Shown here: one piece after another, positions 15,523 through 22,334 of the stretch | How the letters are laid out: every line of letters starts with the position of its first letter | How positions within the stretch are numbered: position 1 is the first letter of the stretch | Source: a virus | DNA: 64,000 nt | Strand: one strand, 5' to 3' | Virus record (IMG/VR): IMGVR_UViG_3300029267_004887 | Location: 1 to 64,000 of that record | The notes under the pieces: generated by a model | Database searches by the model: none | What the model was told of the DNA's origin: nothing | The model's input: only the letters and a program-made list of their open reading frames with translations | Made by a program: the position numbers and the translations under genes

Positions 15523-15709
15523 GGATAAGAGAGCGTCTGAAGCGTTGTATGTGTTTGCTGCTTGGTTGACAGCGAGGGAAAAGCCTGTGACGTTTAGTGC
15601 CAAGCATGAGTCGAGCATCGCAGCAGAGCTGGTCAATGAGTTTTGTGAGGTGAACAAGCTGGAAAAACCTCGTGGTAATTTCACAGATCATTGGGAGATG
15701 CCCAAGTAG
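15515..15709 (+). CDS. Hypothetical protein, 64 aa
   Basis: ATG 15515 lies within the end of thyX, right after AAGGAGAAGGA. Helical and acidic at the N-terminus (MDEDKRASEALYVFAAWLTA). It is probably co-translated with thyX. Function unknown. Confidence 0.6.
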   Translation: MDEDKRASEALYVFAAWLTAREKPVTFSAKHESSIAAELVNEFCEVNKLEKPRGNFTDHWEMPK

Positions 15710-15722
15710 AAAGGGGACAATC

Positions 15723-16037
15723 GTGAAACAATTGATGGTAGTGGTGATGGTGAGTTTGTTTATCGCTGGATGTCCGGCAAAGGATCCAGTATTCCCCACT
15801 CCCGACGTCAAGGACACAGATCTTTGTGGAGAGGCTGAGGTGAACATTGTCAAGTTACAGTGTCGGGACAGGCGAGGAGATCCTTTGTGGGTAAATCGGA
15901 ATGGCGAGGAGTTCGAGGATACATGTCGTATTGTCCAGGACCAGGGTGGTGTTTATTTAAATCCGGAATGCATTCGAGATGCCACGTCTTGTGCTGAAGT
16001 TTTGGCTTGCCCAACTGTTTTTGTCATAAAGGATTGA
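15723..16037 (+). CDS. Predicted lipoprotein, 104 aa
   Basis: GTG 15723 after AAAGGGGAC. Signal peptide KQLMVVVMVSLFIAGC with lipobox FIAGC (Cys about residue 17). The mature part has six further Cys, probably disulfide-bonded in the periplasm. It lies directly upstream of a papain-like protease gene. Function unknown. Confidence 0.65.
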   Translation: MKQLMVVVMVSLFIAGCPAKDPVFPTPDVKDTDLCGEAEVNIVKLQCRDRRGDPLWVNRNGEEFEDTCRIVQDQGGVYLNPECIRDATSCAEVLACPTVFVIKD

Positions 16038-16047
16038 GGAGGTTTCC

Positions 16048-16863
16048 GTGGATAAAGGAAAAGTATGTAAAGCACTGCGTGATGACGACATGCCTGATTC
16101 GGGCGGTAAAAAGAGAGATTGGGGAGCAAAGGACAGGGTGTTTGATAGCACACACAGTAAGTTGATGGAGAGAGCTACGGCGGAGACGGATACCTACATC
16201 ATTCCTGAGTACACACCTGTTAGCAACCAGGGGAGTTTTGGTACGTGTGCTGCTAATGCGGGTGTGGATTTGTTTGAGATGCTGTTGGGACTGGAGCAGG
16301 GGCCAGAGGCTGTTGTACAGTTTAGCCGGATGTTTGCTTACAGGTTGGCGAGGGTGTTGCACAAAGCCACTGACGTTGACGAGGGTACGTACTTACGTGC
16401 CATTTTTACTCAGTTGCGAAAGATTGGCATAATCGAAGAGAAGTATTTTCCTTACAAGAAGGAGAATTTGTTTAAGCTACCTCCTTTGGATTTGTATACG
16501 ATGGCGAGTAACAATAGGATCCACAGCTTTTATCGAATCAAAGACAAGGGGGATAAGAAGCTTGAGCAGATACGGTTTGCGATAAGGTTGGATCATCCAG
16601 TAGCGTTTGCTATCCCAGTGTCCAAAGATTTTTGCCGGTACAAGGGTGGAAACTATACGTGGCGAGATATGGACGACAGTGTGGGGAATCACGCTATGAT
16701 TATTACTGGTATGTCTACGGTGGGGGATCAGGAGAGATTTTTGATTAGAAATTCGTGGGGTGAGCGGTGGGGAGACAAAGGACATTGCTGGATGGATGCT
16801 GGTTTGGTTGAGCAATTAGCGTACGACATGTGGGTTGGAACTCGGATGAGGGAATTTATTTAA
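16048..16863 (+). CDS. Papain-like (C1A) cysteine protease
   Basis: 271 aa from GTG 16048, preceded by GAGGAGG. The catalytic set is complete: Gln61 (oxyanion) and Cys67 in VSNQGSFGTCAANA, His215 in VGNHAMIITG, and Asn235 in LIRNSWGERWGDKGHCW. Length and order match a C1A catalytic domain. No signal peptide or long inhibitory propeptide is visible, so it should be cytoplasmic or packaged. Substrates could be host proteins or phage proteins; the sequence does not decide. Papain-type enzymes are uncommon in phages. Confidence 0.88.
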   Translation: MDKGKVCKALRDDDMPDSGGKKRDWGAKDRVFDSTHSKLMERATAETDTYIIPEYTPVSNQGSFGTCAANAGVDLFEMLLGLEQGPEAVVQFSRMFAYRLARVLHKATDVDEGTYLRAIFTQLRKIGIIEEKYFPYKKENLFKLPPLDLYTMASNNRIHSFYRIKDKGDKKLEQIRFAIRLDHPVAFAIPVSKDFCRYKGGNYTWRDMDDSVGNHAMIITGMSTVGDQERFLIRNSWGERWGDKGHCWMDAGLVEQLAYDMWVGTRMREFI

Positions 16864-17092
16864 TTGACGAGATCTTGACGTCCTGTCTTCTGCATACTAA
16901 AAAAAAGAATGTTGTTCTTGTGTTCAATCAGGGATCTTGATGGATGCCACGGGAGGCAAAAGGGAGGGCACCCTCAACGCCAAATGAGATGGAGGAAGTA
17001 AGTCAATGGGGTTAATCTTCTTGACGTCGAAACCTCTTGTTATCATTGTTCCTGCCAATCAAGATTTCTGATTGAGCGCGAGAAGGAGTGGG

Positions 17093-17308
17093 ATGTTTAC
17101 GATTCAATATCAGAAGGACAGGAAAGCCGAATGGTTGATTCTACCGAAGCAGCTTCCGAGTTTTTATGACGTCTGGAAGGCGTTGTACGATATTCGAGAG
17201 GCGGAAACTTTGTGCATTCGACGGGTGTTGTCGGAAGACGTCACCCAGACTATATTTACGGGTGGGTACATGGAGGGGGTTTACTTTGTCATTTTCTCGG
17301 CGCAGTGA
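17093..17308 (+). CDS. Hypothetical protein, 71 aa
   Basis: ATG 17093 follows AGAAGGAG; the frame is open upstream to 17072, but without a ribosome-binding site. Contains WLILPKQLPSFYDVWKALYD and ends in a beta-like stretch. The preceding 229 bp (16864-17092) hold no gene; two TTGACG hexamers at about 16877 and 17020 could be -35 elements, but no good -10 is at standard spacing. Its stop abuts the convergent gene at 17309. Confidence 0.5.
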   Translation: MFTIQYQKDRKAEWLILPKQLPSFYDVWKALYDIREAETLCIRRVLSEDVTQTIFTGGYMEGVYFVIFSAQ

Positions 17309-17530
17309 TCAGGAGTAAGGGCAGGGTCCGGCAACGATTGATAGATTGTATTCTTCCGGAGAGAGGTCCTGGGTCTTGAGTTTCTCGATACATTTTTTTA
17401 TGGCGGATTCGGCTTCAGGGAGGGAGAGTTGGCTGCAATATGGGTAGCCAAGCTCTTTAAGTGTGAAGATGTTTATTCGGCACATTGGTGTGTCATTTGA
17501 TGTGAGATGATAGATTTGTTTATCTGTCAT
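17309..17530 (-). CDS. Hypothetical protein, 73 aa (minus strand)
   Basis: Start ATG at 17530-17528, with AGGAGG at 17541-17536 just before it. An upstream in-frame extension to 17620 has no such site. Contains two Cys and a C-terminal AESAIKKCIEKL helix. A GC-rich hairpin (17544-17560) stands two bases upstream of the ribosome-binding site. Last gene of the minus-strand trio. Function unknown. Confidence 0.65.
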   Translation of the reverse strand: MTDKQIYHLTSNDTPMCRINIFTLKELGYPYCSQLSLPEAESAIKKCIEKLKTQDLSPEEYNLSIVAGPCPYS

Positions 17531-17543
17531 GGATTCCTCCTGT

Positions 17544-17560
17544 GGGGCCTTAGCCGCCCC
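17544..17560 (-). promoter_or_regulatory. Hairpin against the ribosome-binding site
   Basis: On the minus strand GGGGC, a 7-base loop and GCCCC, ending two bases before AGGAGG. Sequence unrelated to the hairpins of the other two minus genes, but in the same position. Confidence 0.5.
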
Positions 17561-17630
17561 CTGTTGGCTGTTAGCCTCGGCGTAGGGTAACGGGCGGGTA
17601 TTGGTGAGAAATGGTAACATGGAGCGTGTA

Positions 17631-18293
17631 TTAGAGCATCTTTTGGAGCCAGCTAGGAAGCTGTCTCATGATACCCATAAGGCGAGCGAGATCATTGGCA
17701 GAGCATCCTTCACACTCGGTGATGGTGTCATTGAGTTGTTCTACGATCCACTCGGTGGCTGTGGGATTCTCGGTTGACTCGATTTTATAGTTCTGTGTCT
17801 CCATATTCTGTGCAACTAGCTGGTTGAAATTTTCGGCTGATTTGCAGCTGGACAGAGTTTCAACAGCCATGGGCCAGCCGTCAACGAACCACTCTTCCCA
17901 GTCGCAAATCATGGAGAACTTCTGTTTGCGGAAGCATCGTATTGATTGCTTGACTTGTTCGATGGCTTTTTCGGCTTCATCTGTGAATTTGCCGACCCAG
18001 TTGCTACCGTCATGGACAGATTCGTATCCGTTTACGATCTCCTGTGCGAGTGGCTTGATCTCTTCGAGGAGTTCGTTGATTGAGTCTACTCTGAGATAGA
18101 TGTTGATGTTCCATCGGAGTTCTTGTCTGTGATGGATGGTGAACGGAGTAGCGGCACCGATTTCTCCGTTGTATTCAGAGAAAAGGAGTCCCTCCTCACA
18201 GTCGAGCTGGATGTATGCAGGCTGAGGTTGGGCTTGCATGGGGTAGCGGAAATAATTGTGATTGGTCGATTGGTTGATTTTGATTGTTGTCAT
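17631..18293 (-). CDS. Hypothetical protein, 220 aa (minus strand)
   Basis: ATG at 18293, after GGAAGGAAAGAG. The N-terminal domain is beta-rich (AYIQLDCEEGLLFSEYNG), then helical (EEIKPLAQEIVNGY, EAEKAIEQVKQSIRCF), and the C-terminus contains CEGCSANDLARLMGIM. No family recognised. Its leader contains the second copy of a CCAGTC-TCT-GACTGG hairpin. Middle gene of the trio. Confidence 0.7.
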   Translation of the reverse strand: MTTIKINQSTNHNYFRYPMQAQPQPAYIQLDCEEGLLFSEYNGEIGAATPFTIHHRQELRWNINIYLRVDSINELLEEIKPLAQEIVNGYESVHDGSNWVGKFTDEAEKAIEQVKQSIRCFRKQKFSMICDWEEWFVDGWPMAVETLSSCKSAENFNQLVAQNMETQNYKIESTENPTATEWIVEQLNDTITECEGCSANDLARLMGIMRQLPSWLQKML

Positions 18294-18304
18294 TTTTGTC
18301 TCTC

Positions 18305-18327
18305 TTTCCTTCCAGTCTCTGACTGGG
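18305..18327 (-). promoter_or_regulatory. Repeated leader hairpin, copy 2
   Basis: Same 23-bp sequence as 18607-18629. On the minus strand CCAGTC-AGA-GACTGG forms a 6-bp stem, immediately followed by the AAGGA ribosome-binding site of the gene at 18293. Confidence 0.7.
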
Positions 18328-18330
18328 CAT

Positions 18331-18600
18331 TTATGTTTTGAGTGGACCTTCCTTGTCTTCCGGGAAAGTCCAAACTACTGGTTCGAAGCATTCGAGACAT
18401 ATGAGACCGTGTTCTTCGGTCTGTAAACCAAATTCTGAAACATGGTCATTGATGCATCGCATCAAGGGTTGTCCATTGCCTGTTGCGGCAAACCATCGGC
18501 AAGGAATTCGAAGATCTTCAAATGCAGTTTTTCCGTTAGTCCTTTTGAGTTCTTTTTCTGCGATTGCTTCCATTGTGTTTTTCAATGTAGTGAAATCCAT
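18331..18600 (-). CDS. Hypothetical protein, 89 aa (minus strand)
   Basis: ATG at 18600 after GGAAGGAAAAAG. Contains RWFAATGNGQPLMRCINDH and a CLECFEPVVW segment, so at least one CxxC pair. First gene of the minus trio and the one nearest the promoter at 18666-18638. Function unknown. Confidence 0.65.
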   Translation of the reverse strand: MDFTTLKNTMEAIAEKELKRTNGKTAFEDLRIPCRWFAATGNGQPLMRCINDHVSEFGLQTEEHGLICLECFEPVVWTFPEDKEGPLKT

Positions 18601-18606
18601 TCACTT

Positions 18607-18629
18607 TTTCCTTCCAGTCTCTGACTGGG
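18607..18629 (-). promoter_or_regulatory. Repeated leader hairpin, copy 1 (5'-terminal)
   Basis: 23-bp repeat with a 6-bp stem that abuts the AAGGA ribosome-binding site of the gene at 18600. Given the promoter just upstream, the transcript would begin within a few bases of the stem, making this a 5'-terminal stem-loop. Confidence 0.7.
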
Positions 18630-18637
18630 TATTTGTC

Positions 18638-18666
18638 TATATATATAATACCATTTTTTGGGTCAA
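18638..18666 (-). promoter_or_regulatory. Sigma70-like promoter for the minus-strand genes
   Basis: On the minus strand TTGACC (18666-18661), a 17-bp spacer and TATATA (18643-18638). It points into the trio of minus genes, the only minus-strand transcription unit seen in the window. Confidence 0.6.
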
Positions 18667-18798
18667 AAAGTGTAATAAAATGAAATCAAGTGCGTTTGTT
18701 GTTAAAAAACCAATGATTTCGACAAATTGGGGACTAAGTGTCAAAAGGATTGCAAAGTGTTGTAATCTCGGGCTAAGGTGGTCAAAACGGAGGGAAAA

Positions 18799-19143
18799 AT
18801 GGACATACAGACAGAGAAGATTGAGAAGAAAAATTGGAAGAAAACATCCAGTGATCCGGAAGCGTATGCTTACAAGCAGTGGGGGATGGTACGTCAGGGT
18901 GGTAAGTGGCTTTTGTTCTTGATCATCAATAAGCATGTGATGCATGAGATGGGGAGCATAAAAGACGATCATGAGTCTCCATTTCTATGGGCCAAAGACA
19001 TTATGTCAAGGTGGAGTGAGCAGCGGGCTTCTGCCAAGTGGGAGGAGCGTACGATAAACGGTCGTCCTGGTGAAGAGGGGCGGTTTGGTGGAAAGCCTAT
19101 ACCGAAACAGACGTCAGTGAAAAAGCAAGGGAGAGCGGTGTAA
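18799..19143 (+). CDS. Hypothetical protein, 114 aa
   Basis: ATG 18799 after CGGAGGG. Lys-rich start, then YKQWGMVRQGGKWLLFLIIN and a basic, Gly/Arg-rich tail (NGRPGEEGRFGGKPIPKQ). First plus-strand gene after the minus island; the 132 bp between it and the minus promoter probably contain its own promoter, which I could not pin down. Function unknown. Confidence 0.6.
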   Translation: MDIQTEKIEKKNWKKTSSDPEAYAYKQWGMVRQGGKWLLFLIINKHVMHEMGSIKDDHESPFLWAKDIMSRWSEQRASAKWEERTINGRPGEEGRFGGKPIPKQTSVKKQGRAV

Positions 19144-19410
19144 ATGCCCAAGATGAAAGTGAACATGAGAGACAAGGTGATGGCAGCAGCTACGAGCACG
19201 GTAAATGTTGTCAGATGTTCTGTGTGCAACAAAATGCATGAGGTTGATAGTGAGGAGTACATTGTTGTGTATGGCAACATTACTGTGGGGTTGAAGAAAC
19301 ATCTCATCAGTGACAATATTGACGACAAGGGGAAGATTTCTGGCTCGAATATTTTTTGTCGTACAGCACGATGTTTTGATGATATTTTCAACATACCAAG
19401 ATCTGATTGA
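19144..19410 (+). CDS. Hypothetical CxxC protein, 88 aa
   Basis: The start codon directly follows the previous stop. Contains CSVCNKMHEVDSEEYIVV (CxxC), then CRTARC near the end; these pairs could make one zinc site. Function unknown. Confidence 0.55.
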   Translation: MPKMKVNMRDKVMAAATSTVNVVRCSVCNKMHEVDSEEYIVVYGNITVGLKKHLISDNIDDKGKISGSNIFCRTARCFDDIFNIPRSD

Positions 19411-19424
19411 GTAGTTGATGGCAT

Positions 19425-19538
19425 GAGGGCGTGATGCACCGATTTGCAAGGTGGTTGAGTAATGTTGCTTCCGGAATCCCCCCGTTTCGTTGAGACATTA
19501 TTCCTGTCTGCGATGACGTGCATCACGCGCTCTTTTTT
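19425..19538 (+). ncRNA. Candidate structured RNA or leader with terminal stem
   Basis: The arms GAGGGCGTGATGCAC (19425-19439) and GTGCATCACGCGCTC (19518-19532) pair over 15 bp with one mismatch. They are followed by TTTTTT (19533-19538). Inside, AGTAATGT (19458-19465) pairs with ACATTATT (19495-19502). No gene covers this gap. It could be a small RNA with an intrinsic-terminator-like end or a folded leader, because the ribosome-binding site of the gene at 19554 follows at once. Confidence 0.45.
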
Positions 19539-19553
19539 CGAGGAGGTGGGATT

Positions 19554-20039
19554 GTGAAGCATCTGAAAATATTGGAGCCGTTGAAGGGGTTGGAGCGTCC
19601 GGCAATATATATTGCAGGCGATCAATTAGAAGACGAAAATTGGCGACAGGTTGTAGTGGATGCATTGTTCAACCTTGAGGTCAAGGGCACAGTGATAGAT
19701 CCGAGTATCCCCAAGGGGGAGATTGTTTCCATACGGGAGAGAGTTGACTGGTCACAAGAGGCGTTGTGGTTGTCAGATGTTTTGGCCTTTTATTTTGATT
19801 ATGGGCACTTTTTGGAGCAATCAAACACGATGTTTGAGCTTGGTTGCCAAATGGGACGGTATTGTGTTGGTGGTGGACCGCATAAGTTGTTAGTTGGTGT
19901 TGATGGCAACTATGTGATGAAGGACAATTTGTTTCATCAGGTGAAGGCTCATAACAGGGGGTTAGAGGGCTCGTGGAAGATTAACGTCAGTACATCTTTA
20001 CCTCAATATATTGAGAGAATCAAAGCAGCGGTATCTTAA
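19554..20039 (+). CDS. Nucleoside 2-deoxyribosyltransferase-like protein
   Basis: 161 aa from GTG 19554, preceded by GAGGAGG. AIYIAGDQLEDENWRQ resembles the nucleotide-binding opening of this fold. ERVDWSQEALWLSDVLAFYF and FELGCQMGRY carry the expected Asp and Glu positions. Related enzymes swap bases on deoxynucleosides or hydrolyse deoxynucleotides; here a nucleotide-salvage role is inferred. The leader is the structured region 19425-19538. Confidence 0.65.
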   Translation: MKHLKILEPLKGLERPAIYIAGDQLEDENWRQVVVDALFNLEVKGTVIDPSIPKGEIVSIRERVDWSQEALWLSDVLAFYFDYGHFLEQSNTMFELGCQMGRYCVGGGPHKLLVGVDGNYVMKDNLFHQVKAHNRGLEGSWKINVSTSLPQYIERIKAAVS

Positions 20040-20097
20040 CTAGAAATTGATCGAAACTCTTTTCTTCGTTTAGATTTGTGGTGGGAAGAGAGGCGTT

Positions 20098-20256
20098 TTG
20101 AAAAGCGATCTGTTGTTTGTTGCTATTGTGTTGTCCTACCTTTTTCTAATCTTTGTGATGAGTTGGTTGATTTCTACCTTATTTTTGAGCTGTGTTGGCT
20201 TCGGAGATGAGAGAGATCAGTGGGTTTTAATTGATCGTAGTACGCAAAATCGTTGA
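20098..20256 (+). CDS. Small membrane protein, 52 aa
   Basis: TTG 20098 shortly after AGAGAGGCG. One long hydrophobic segment (LLFVAIVLSYLFLIFVMSWL) and a short charged tail. It fills most of the otherwise empty 20040-20324 gap. A TTGACA at 20253 has no convincing -10. Reality rests on the ribosome-binding site and composition only. Confidence 0.4.
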   Translation: MKSDLLFVAIVLSYLFLIFVMSWLISTLFLSCVGFGDERDQWVLIDRSTQNR

Positions 20257-20324
20257 CAGCTATTTTGAGAATAGTTAGAACTGTTCACACACGAATTTGG
20301 ACATAACCGGACAGGAGAAAATGG

Positions 20325-20786
20325 ATGTTGGTAAAGCTTTTTAGTGGTAATGTTCAGGCGGTAGAAGATGAGATAAACGCTTGGATAACAGTCTACAAAC
20401 CGACAGTAGTGAGAGAGAATTTAAGTTCACTCAGTATCGGTATCTGCGTGGCTGTCTGGTATCAGGACACTGCTGATACTACGTCATCTTCACGGGCAAA
20501 GGTTAGGGTGAGGGGTGCTGAGAAACCGGGGGAGCCGCCTATTTGTGAATGTGGCAGTGTGATGGTGAAGCGTAGACGTCACTCTGACGGTCATCCGTTT
20601 TGGGGGTGCACGTCATTTCCAAATTGCAAAGGGCTTGTGCCTTTTGACGATTATGACGAGGAGGCGGAACGAGAAAGTGTGGCTTCACGTAGTAAATCTG
20701 GAGAGGTTGGTTATACGGATGGACAGGTTGAGTTCGGTGGTTGGTCGGGTGATGACGAAGGTGGAGACGACGATATACCATTTTAG
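20325..20786 (+). CDS. Zinc-ribbon protein with SSB-like acidic tail, 153 aa
   Basis: ATG 20325, seven bases after AGGAG. The N-terminal 50 residues are mixed alpha/beta and unrecognised. CECGSVMVKRRRHSDGHPFW then GCTSFPNCKG (about residues 70-104) is a topoisomerase-type C4 zinc ribbon that binds single-stranded DNA. The last residues are acidic and end DDDIPF, the signature tip of bacterial SSB that recruits replication and repair partners. I infer an ssDNA-binding or SSB-mimicking role. Confidence 0.6.
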   Translation: MLVKLFSGNVQAVEDEINAWITVYKPTVVRENLSSLSIGICVAVWYQDTADTTSSSRAKVRVRGAEKPGEPPICECGSVMVKRRRHSDGHPFWGCTSFPNCKGLVPFDDYDEEAERESVASRSKSGEVGYTDGQVEFGGWSGDDEGGDDDIPF

Positions 20787-20800
20787 CAAGGAGGGATTGG

Positions 20801-21016
20801 ATGAAGATCAAGGAAATCAAATCACAGTGTCGTAGGGATTTCGTAGCGATATACGAGTGCGAAAGTTGCGGTTTTACTAATGAGGGAGTGGGGTATGACG
20901 ACAAGTATTTCCACAACATAGTAATTCCGGACATGAAGTGTCCACAGTGTGGAGAGAAAGCACCAGAGTCTTATCGACCTTTGGCTCCGAAGTATAACGC
21001 GAACACAGTAGTGTGA
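20801..21016 (+). CDS. Zinc-ribbon protein, 71 aa
   Basis: AAGGAGG precedes ATG 20801. YECESCGFTNEG then MKCPQCGEKAP make a four-Cys zinc ribbon. Such single-ribbon proteins are common in phages and often have no known role. It is followed by an excisionase-type regulator. Confidence 0.65.
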   Translation: MKIKEIKSQCRRDFVAIYECESCGFTNEGVGYDDKYFHNIVIPDMKCPQCGEKAPESYRPLAPKYNANTVV

Positions 21017-21026
21017 GGAGTAGTTC

Positions 21027-21233
21027 ATGGATATTGAGAAGGTCAAGGACAGGTTGTTGACGGTGGAGGACGCGGCAAAGCTGTTACACGTAGGTCGTAG
21101 TACCATGTGGCGGTTGTTCAAGGAGGAAGGTTTACCGTCTATCAAGGTGGCCAAGAGACGTCTGGTGCCGGTCGAGGCGTTAGACGAATGGATTGCGGCA
21201 AGAGTAAAGAAGGGAGAGTCGGATGGAGTTTGA
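21027..21233 (+). CDS. Excisionase/HTH_17-type DNA-binding protein
   Basis: 68 aa. LLTVEDAAKLLHVGRSTMWR is the winged-helix recognition part, followed by LPSIKVAKRRLVPVEALDEW, the classic HTH_17 layout. It could act as a transcription regulator; there is no integrase in the window to suggest excision. Overlaps the next start by 11 bp. Confidence 0.75.
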   Translation: MDIEKVKDRLLTVEDAAKLLHVGRSTMWRLFKEEGLPSIKVAKRRLVPVEALDEWIAARVKKGESDGV

Positions 21234-21480
21234 AGAGAAGTTGAATATTTGCAGGTTGATGTCGGAGTGTTATCCGGGCGAGTTTACGGATAATGAGCAT
21301 ATCTATATTCTACAGGCGTCATCTAATCGTTTACCGCCAGATAAAAAACGAGTTGAAAGCATTTACGATAACAAAGCAGAGAGGCTTTGGGCTTACGATC
21401 AGGAAGGAGGTGAGAAGAAGGGTAGTGGGTTAAACCTTGCTTCGACCTTTTTCCGTATGTATCGTGAAGAGAAGAGGTGA
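21223..21480 (+). CDS. Hypothetical protein, 85 aa
   Basis: ATG 21223 overlaps the end of the HTH gene; GGGAGAG lies upstream. Charged and mixed alpha/beta, with LMSECYPGEFTDNEHIYIL at the N-terminus and an FFRMYREEKR end. Function unknown. Confidence 0.55.
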   Translation: MEFEEKLNICRLMSECYPGEFTDNEHIYILQASSNRLPPDKKRVESIYDNKAERLWAYDQEGGEKKGSGLNLASTFFRMYREEKR

Positions 21481-21482
21481 CG

Positions 21483-21698
21483 ATGGTTACGTGCTGCCAG
21501 ACAAACCGTGCTCTGTTGTTGAAAATTGGTTTGTCTGTTTTTTACGTGGCGTTTTGGTTGTTTTGGCTGTTTTGGTTTGCGTTTCTTTGTTTCGTGTTTT
21601 TGCCTAAATCATGTACCATACACCTCTTTGATAAAGATTATTCTGTTGACCGAATTGAGATGAAGAAAACAGAAATTGAGGACATCTATGTATATTAG
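21483..21698 (+). CDS. Aromatic-rich membrane protein, 71 aa
   Basis: ATG 21483 (GTG 21477 alternative). The hydrophobic segment VFYVAFWLFWLFWFAFLCFV (about residues 20-39) is unusually rich in Trp and Phe. Short N-terminal tail with CC, C-terminal tail with KKTEIEDIYVY. Function unknown. Confidence 0.55.
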   Translation: MVTCCQTNRALLLKIGLSVFYVAFWLFWLFWFAFLCFVFLPKSCTIHLFDKDYSVDRIEMKKTEIEDIYVY

Positions 21699-21717
21699 TC
21701 TTTGACGCAGAGGGTAC

Positions 21718-21987
21718 TTGATCGAGGGTGGAAAAACTGGGCTCCAGAAGTTTTTCGAAAAGCATAGCATTGTTGGTCGAGGGACTGGTTTGGGTTTTTC
21801 TGAAAAAGAGCAAAAGTGGTATGGATGGAGTCATCGTGCGATAGTTGGGTTTGGCGTTGGGGACAAGATCTTTGAACCCAATTTTGGTGATGACAAAACT
21901 CCGTTTGTTAAGCACGGTAAAAAGACCATCAGGAATATGGGCGATGCTAAAAAATCGGCAAAAGCTTTTTCGGATTATGTCTCCTAG
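21718..21987 (+). CDS. Conserved-looking phage protein, 89 aa
   Basis: TTG 21718 after GCAGAGGG. The segments LQKFFEKHSIVGRGTGLGFS and WYGWSHRAIVGFGVGDKI form a compact Gly/aromatic-rich domain, with a basic helix at the end (GDAKKSAKAFSDYVS). It heads the small group of candidate head-packaged proteins (22003, 22335) but lacks their leader. Function unknown. Confidence 0.55.
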   Translation: MIEGGKTGLQKFFEKHSIVGRGTGLGFSEKEQKWYGWSHRAIVGFGVGDKIFEPNFGDDKTPFVKHGKKTIRNMGDAKKSAKAFSDYVS

Positions 21988-22002
21988 AAAGGTGGGTTTA
22001 CG

Positions 22003-22323
22003 ATGTTGAGATACAGGACGTATTTGGCGGAGAAAAAAGAGACGTTTGCTTCAGCGCAAGTGAAGTTACTGTCGTGGCTGGAGAGTGCGGGGTGGGCGGT
22101 AAAAAAAGGATTGAAGATCCCTCATGCTACCAAGGGTGACGTCAAACTTTGGTTCAAGAAGCAGGCGGTGTACGCTTCCAAGCCCAGTCTTCAATTTGGT
22201 TCTGCAAGGTCTTTGCATATTGATCCCAGAAAGTATGTTGATCCAAAGTTTTCGCCGGAGAAGGTTGTGAACTTTCTGTACAAGCAGGGGAAAGATCTGG
22301 TCGATCATTTGGATAACTATTGA
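22003..22323 (+). CDS. Candidate internal head protein with leader MLRYRTYLAE
   Basis: 106 aa. The first ten residues match the capsid-targeting-like motif seen repeatedly in this window; L-x-E then K is a predicted prohead-protease site at residue 10. The mature part is basic, with two helices (FASAQVKLLSWLESAG and FSPEKVVNFLYKQGKDLVDH). Packaging is inferred from the leader. Function in the host unknown. Confidence 0.6.
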   Translation: MLRYRTYLAEKKETFASAQVKLLSWLESAGWAVKKGLKIPHATKGDVKLWFKKQAVYASKPSLQFGSARSLHIDPRKYVDPKFSPEKVVNFLYKQGKDLVDHLDNY

Positions 22324-22334
22324 TAGGGGGGATC

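Noticed and set aside
14863-15684. 273-aa minus-strand frame under thyX
   Set aside because: Antisense to conserved ThyX and intein sequence; no start signal.
20253-20281. TTGACA as a promoter for the gene at 20325
   Set aside because: No acceptable -10 at 16-18 bp; the hexamer overlaps the stop of a small frame.
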